Source: Xanthomonas sp. 3793
GTDB lineage: Bacteria > Pseudomonadota > Gammaproteobacteria > Xanthomonadales > Xanthomonadaceae
DNA: 64,000 nucleotides
Reading direction: 5' to 3'
Assembly: GCF_024806835.1 (NCBI RefSeq)
Contig: NZ_JANTYU010000001.1
Location: forward strand, 1,054,001 to 1,118,000
Shown here: in pieces, positions 60,854 through 64,000 of the stretch
How the letters are laid out: each line of letters opens with the position of its first letter
Numbering within the stretch: the stretch's first letter is position 1
Program-made: the position numbers and the translations under genes
Notes under the pieces: model-generated
What the model was told of the DNA's origin: nothing
Database searches by the model: none
Seen by the model: only the letters and a program-made list of their open reading frames with translations

Positions 60854-61800
60854 ATACCAGCATCACCGCACGCGAACTGTTCGACCAGCAGCGCGACAAG
60901 CTGGCGCTGCGCTGGGTGGCGGGCCAGAAAGGCGAGCACCGCGAGATCGAGGCCGGCAGCAACAATGCGCGCCGCCCGTCGCTGGCCGGCTATCTCAATG
61001 TGATCTATCCCAACAAGGTACAGATCCTGGGTACCGAAGAGCTGGCCTGGCTGGATTCGCTGGACGCGCGGCAACGCTGGGAAACCATCGAGAAGATCAT
61101 CCAGGTGCAGCCGCTGGCGCTGGCGATCAGCAAGAACCAGTCCTGCCCGGAAGACTTGCGCGCGGCCGCCGACGAATCCAATACCCCGCTGTGGATCTCG
61201 CCCAAGCGCGGCCATGAGCTGCTCAACCATCTCTCCTACCACCTGGCGCGCACGCTGGCGCCGCGGGTCACGCTGCATGGCGTGTTCATGGAGATCTATT
61301 CGATCGGCGTGCTGATCACCGGCGAGGCCGGTTCGGGCAAGAGCGAGCTGGCGCTGGAACTGCTCAGCCGCGGTCACCGGCTGGTGGCCGACGATGCGCC
61401 GGAGTTCACCCAGATCGCGCCCGACGTGCTCGACGGCACCTGCCCTGAACTGCTGCAGGACCTGCTGGAAGTGCGCGGCCTGGGCGTATTGAACGTGCGC
61501 GACATGTTCGGCGACACCGCGGTGAAGAAGAACAAGTACCTGCGCCTGATCGTGCACCTAACCCGCCCGATGACCGAGCCCACCCCGTCCGGCTACGAAC
61601 GCCTGACCGGCGATTCCGGCAGCCGGCACGTGCTGGATCTGGACGTGCCGCTGATCACCCTGCCGGTGATGCCCGGCCGCAACCTGGCGGTGCTGACCGA
61701 GGCAGCCACCCGGCTGCATATCCTGCGCACCAAGGGCATCGACCCGGCGGCGATGTTCATCGCCCGCCACAGCAACCTGCTGGAGCGACGCACGCCATGA
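60850..61800 (+). CDS. hprK: HPr kinase/phosphorylase
   Basis: 316 residues. Walker [10 protein letters not shown] near 158-166, His144 in TLHGVFME (the phosphorylase His) and the signature [16 protein letters not shown] are all present. It phosphorylates and dephosphorylates HPr on Ser46. In gammaproteobacteria HprK is less common than in Gram-positives. It lies in the ptsN-hprK-rapZ string, overlapping both. Confidence 0.96.
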   Translation: MNTSITARELFDQQRDKLALRWVAGQKGEHREIEAGSNNARRPSLAGYLNVIYPNKVQILGTEELAWLDSLDARQRWETIEKIIQVQPLALAISKNQSCPEDLRAAADESNTPLWISPKRGHELLNHLSYHLARTLAPRVTLHGVFMEIYSIGVLITGEAGSGKSELALELLSRGHRLVADDAPEFTQIAPDVLDGTCPELLQDLLEVRGLGVLNVRDMFGDTAVKKNKYLRLIVHLTRPMTEPTPSGYERLTGDSGSRHVLDLDVPLITLPVMPGRNLAVLTEAATRLHILRTKGIDPAAMFIARHSNLLERRTP

Positions 61801-62669
61801 GTACCGCGCCCTCCACGCTGATGATCGTGAGCGGGCTGTCCGGCTCGGGCAAATCGGTTGCGCTGAAGACCTTCGAGGACCTGGATTACTACTGTTCGGA
61901 CAATCTGCCGGTGGAGCTGCTGCCGGACTTCGTCAAGAGCCGCCTGCGTGGCAACCCGATCGGCGACCAACGCCTGGCGGTAGGCATCGACGTGCGCAGC
62001 CGCAGCGACCTGACCCAGCTGGCGCAATGGCGCCTGGCGGCGCAGGAATACGGCATCGAGGCACGGCTGCTGTTTTTCGAAGCCAGCGATGAAGCGCTGA
62101 TCAAACGCTATGCCGATACCCGCCGCCGTCATCCGCTGAGTCATCTGGGCTTGGCCTTGCCGGAGGCGATCACCCGCGAGCGCCAGTTGACCGAGCCACT
62201 GCGCGCGCAGGCCGATGCCATCATCGACACCAGCACGCTCAACGTGCACCAGTTGCGTCGCCGGGTGGTCACCGAATTCGCGCTCGGCTCAAACGACCGG
62301 CTGTCGCTGCTGTTCGAATCCTTCGCCTACAAGCGCGGCGTCCCGGCGGAGGCCGATTTCGTGTTCGATGCGCGCGTGCTGCCCAACCCGCATTGGGACC
62401 CGGAGCTGCGCCCGCTGACCGGCCGCGATGCCGGCGTGCGCGACTATCTGGACAAGGAACCGGACGTGGTGCGCTACAGCGCGCAGATCGTGGATCTGCT
62501 CGACACCTGGCTGCCGCGGCTCCGCAACGACACCCGCAGCTACGTGACCATCGCCTTCGGCTGCACCGGCGGCAAGCATCGCTCGGTCTACATGGCCGAA
62601 CGCATGGCGCGGCATGCGCGCGAACAGGGCTGGCCGGAAGTGGCGACGTTTCATCGCGAGCAGGATTGA
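61797..62669 (+). CDS. rapZ: RNase adapter RapZ (YvcJ family GTP/ATP-binding)
   Basis: 290 residues. Walker [13 protein letters not shown] near residue 13 and [15 protein letters not shown] near 257 are family motifs. RapZ in E. coli tunes GlmS through sRNA decay. Here the same gene links the PTS and cell-wall precursor supply. After it comes a repeat-containing gap, not a tight join. Confidence 0.95.
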   Translation: MSTAPSTLMIVSGLSGSGKSVALKTFEDLDYYCSDNLPVELLPDFVKSRLRGNPIGDQRLAVGIDVRSRSDLTQLAQWRLAAQEYGIEARLLFFEASDEALIKRYADTRRRHPLSHLGLALPEAITRERQLTEPLRAQADAIIDTSTLNVHQLRRRVVTEFALGSNDRLSLLFESFAYKRGVPAEADFVFDARVLPNPHWDPELRPLTGRDAGVRDYLDKEPDVVRYSAQIVDLLDTWLPRLRNDTRSYVTIAFGCTGGKHRSVYMAERMARHAREQGWPEVATFHREQD

Positions 62670-62673
62670 GTTG

Positions 62674-62720
62674 GGGCTGGGATTTGGGATTCGGGATTGG
62701 GGATTCGTAACGGCGGGGTC
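62674..62720 (+). repeat. GGGATT-type intergenic repeat after rapZ
   Basis: GGGATTTGGGATTCGGGATTG continues into GGGATTCGTAACGGCGGGGT. A right arm in inverse orientation was not seen. It is part of the 482-base gap 62670-63151, whose remainder is G/T-rich on the plus strand and holds no supported gene. Confidence 0.78.
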
Positions 62721-63151
62721 CTGCGTGCTGGAACGTGCGTGGTTTGCTGGTGTGTACTGATGCGTTTGCCGGGGCGCGCATTGCCTGGGCTTGGCCGGGG
62801 TTGATCGCGGGACTCGATGTATCTGGCGCGCTTTGTTGCGGCTTCGCTGGCTTGATGCGGTATCGCAGGCTGCACCGCTGCGACACGCGGATGCGCCTTT
62901 AAACGTCCGCAGACCTTCGCTGCATCTGGACGTGTATGCGGCTGCGGGGTGCGAACTGCAGCGCTCGCTTGCGCTGCGTCCGGTAGCGACCTGATGCGCG
63001 TCACGGATCATGCGTCATATCCGCTACACCGCGCCTGCTGCGCGCCGCGCATACGCCCGATTGCCGCGGTCCTAAACGGCTATTCAGTTCGCAACGCATC
63101 GGTGCAGGCAAACGCTATCGCGCGGTCATGCCGACCTGTTAACGTTTCAGC

Positions 63152-63544
63152 ATGGCCTGTGGCATTCTCCTCATTACTCATCCCGGCATCGGCGCAGCGT
63201 TGTTGAACGTGGCGACGGGGCTGCTGCGGCATTTGCCGTTGAAGACCGAAGCATTCGATGTGCCGTTCGATGCAGACCTGGACGCATTGTTGCCCCAGGC
63301 CTCGGCGGCGATGCGCCGGGTCGACAGCGGCGACGGCGTGCTGGTCATGACCGACCTGTATGGCGCAAGCCCCAGCAATCTCGCCAGCCGGTTGGCCAAG
63401 CTCGGCACGCCGGTCCGTCGGGTGTCCGCGCTGAGCCTGCCGATGCTGCTGCGGGTGATGAATTATCCCGAACAAGGTTTGCAGGAGCTGCCCGCCACCG
63501 CGGCGGCAGGCACCCGCAACGGAGCGATCATCGACGATGCTTGA
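63152..63544 (+). CDS. PTS mannose-type EIIA component
   Basis: 130 residues. His10 in LLITHPGIGAAL is the phosphorylation site, and TDLYGASPSNLASRLA is the EIIA-Man signature. No EIIB, EIIC or EIID is seen, so it is regulatory. It overlaps the HPr gene by eight bases and forms the second PTS unit of the locus. Confidence 0.93.
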   Translation: MACGILLITHPGIGAALLNVATGLLRHLPLKTEAFDVPFDADLDALLPQASAAMRRVDSGDGVLVMTDLYGASPSNLASRLAKLGTPVRRVSALSLPMLLRVMNYPEQGLQELPATAAAGTRNGAIIDDA

Positions 63545-63806
63545 ACGCGAACTCATTGTGTCCAACCGACTCGGACTGCATGCGCGGGCGACCGCCAAGC
63601 TGGTGCAGACGTTGTCGTCCTATCGCAGCAACGCCACGCTGGCGGCCAAGGGCCGCGAGGTGAATGCCAAGAGCATCATGGGCGTGATGTTGCTGGCCGC
63701 AGGTCAAGGCACCAGCGTGGTGGTACGGCTGGATGGCGAAGACGAAGCGCAGGCCTTGCAGGCGTTGGTGGAGTTGTTCGAGCGTCGTTTCGACGAGGAC
63801 AGCTGA
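63537..63806 (+). CDS. ptsH: Phosphocarrier protein HPr
   Basis: 89 residues. His15 (RLGLHARATAK) receives phosphate from enzyme I; Ser46 (NAKSIMGVM) is the HprK target. Both residues are intact. It should shuttle phosphate from PEP to the EIIA proteins. Confidence 0.95.
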   Translation: MLERELIVSNRLGLHARATAKLVQTLSSYRSNATLAAKGREVNAKSIMGVMLLAAGQGTSVVVRLDGEDEAQALQALVELFERRFDEDS

Positions 63807-63864
63807 GCATGCGCGGCGTCGGTGCCAGTGCGACCGACACGGCGCCGCTGCGCCAGGCACGCGC

Positions 63865-64000
63865 ATGAGTCTGCGCCTGCGCGGACATGGCGCCTCGCGC
63901 GGCAATGCGCTCGGACGCGCGCGCGTGCGCCAGAGCCATACGCTGGAAGTGGCCGAACAGCGCGTGCCCGCCAACCAGGTGGAAACGCAGCTGCAGCGTC
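63865..64000 (+). CDS. ptsI: PTS enzyme I, N-terminal start (partial, runs off window)
   Basis: The first 45 codons only. LRLRGHGASRGNALGRARVR is the N-terminal segment of enzyme I proteins. The rest is beyond 64000. ATG at 63865 is taken because it overlaps a 19-codon leader frame stop (ATGA). Enzyme I would phosphorylate HPr with PEP. Confidence 0.85.
   Translation, partial: MSLRLRGHGASRGNALGRARVRQSHTLEVAEQRVPANQVETQLQR

Overview
The window is a GC-rich gammaproteobacterial chromosome segment that looks like Xanthomonas. The best markers are a fused aspartokinase-diaminopimelate decarboxylase, a MurL-type muropeptide epimerase gene beside it, the pilT-pilU pair, a SUF operon led by an Rrf2 regulator, an rpoN-ptsN-hprK-rapZ locus that includes an HPr kinase, and many short GGGATT-type intergenic repeats. 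This is core genome: I see no rRNA, tRNA, CRISPR array, integrase or insertion sequence.

Layout. 1-4 kb (minus): murL (cut by the window edge), a small membrane protein and the lysC-lysA fusion overlap one another and supply or edit peptidoglycan stem residues. 4-6 kb: two tandem PhzF paralogues. 6-10 kb (minus): a glycine-zipper envelope protein, OsmC, then algH-ruvX-pyrB with a clear terminator. 9.9-12.3 kb: a DUF4153 membrane protein coupled to DNA glycosylase Tag. 12.8-16.7 kb (minus): YitT-type protein, pilT, pilU and a membrane protein. 17-23 kb: yggS-proC, an HU protein with a Lys/Ala-rich N-terminal tail, an M23 peptidase, small envelope proteins, a PfpI-type protein and a SET-domain methyltransferase.

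23.3-29.8 kb: SUF Fe-S operon (Rrf2 regulator, sufB, sufC, sufD, sufS), a terminator, then a GNAT and a small Rieske ferredoxin. 29.8-38.9 kb: an iron-acquisition and redox cluster behind a Fur-box-like promoter: TonB-dependent siderophore receptor, PiuC-type dioxygenase, Sel1 protein, PepSY-type membrane protein, DUF2271 protein with an ApbE-type flavinylation motif, DUF4198 protein whose predicted mature N-terminus is histidine, ApbE, and a membrane-anchored flavodoxin/FAD/NADPH reductase. Together they could carry cytoplasmic electrons to a periplasmic FMN carrier and on to ferric siderophores. I consider this the most interesting part of the window.

39-44.5 kb: HutD/Ves, a ComEA-like protein, an M20 dipeptidase, a GlsB/YeaQ protein, and amgK-murU for MurNAc recycling. 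45-52.4 kb: hda, an AI-2E/PerM-type permease and a DUF2066 protein run divergently from purM, two membrane proteins, purN and two DUF3108 proteins. 52.9-55 kb (minus): murA-ibaG plus an EF-hand membrane protein. 55-64 kb: the conserved kdsD-kdsC-lptC-lptA-lptB-rpoN-hpf-ptsN-hprK-rapZ run, then EIIA-Man, HPr and the start of enzyme I, joining LPS core synthesis and export to sigma-54 and a regulatory PTS without a visible sugar permease.

Functions come from reading translated sequence and family motifs by eye; no database search was possible. Start codons are chosen from overlaps, Shine-Dalgarno sequences and family length.
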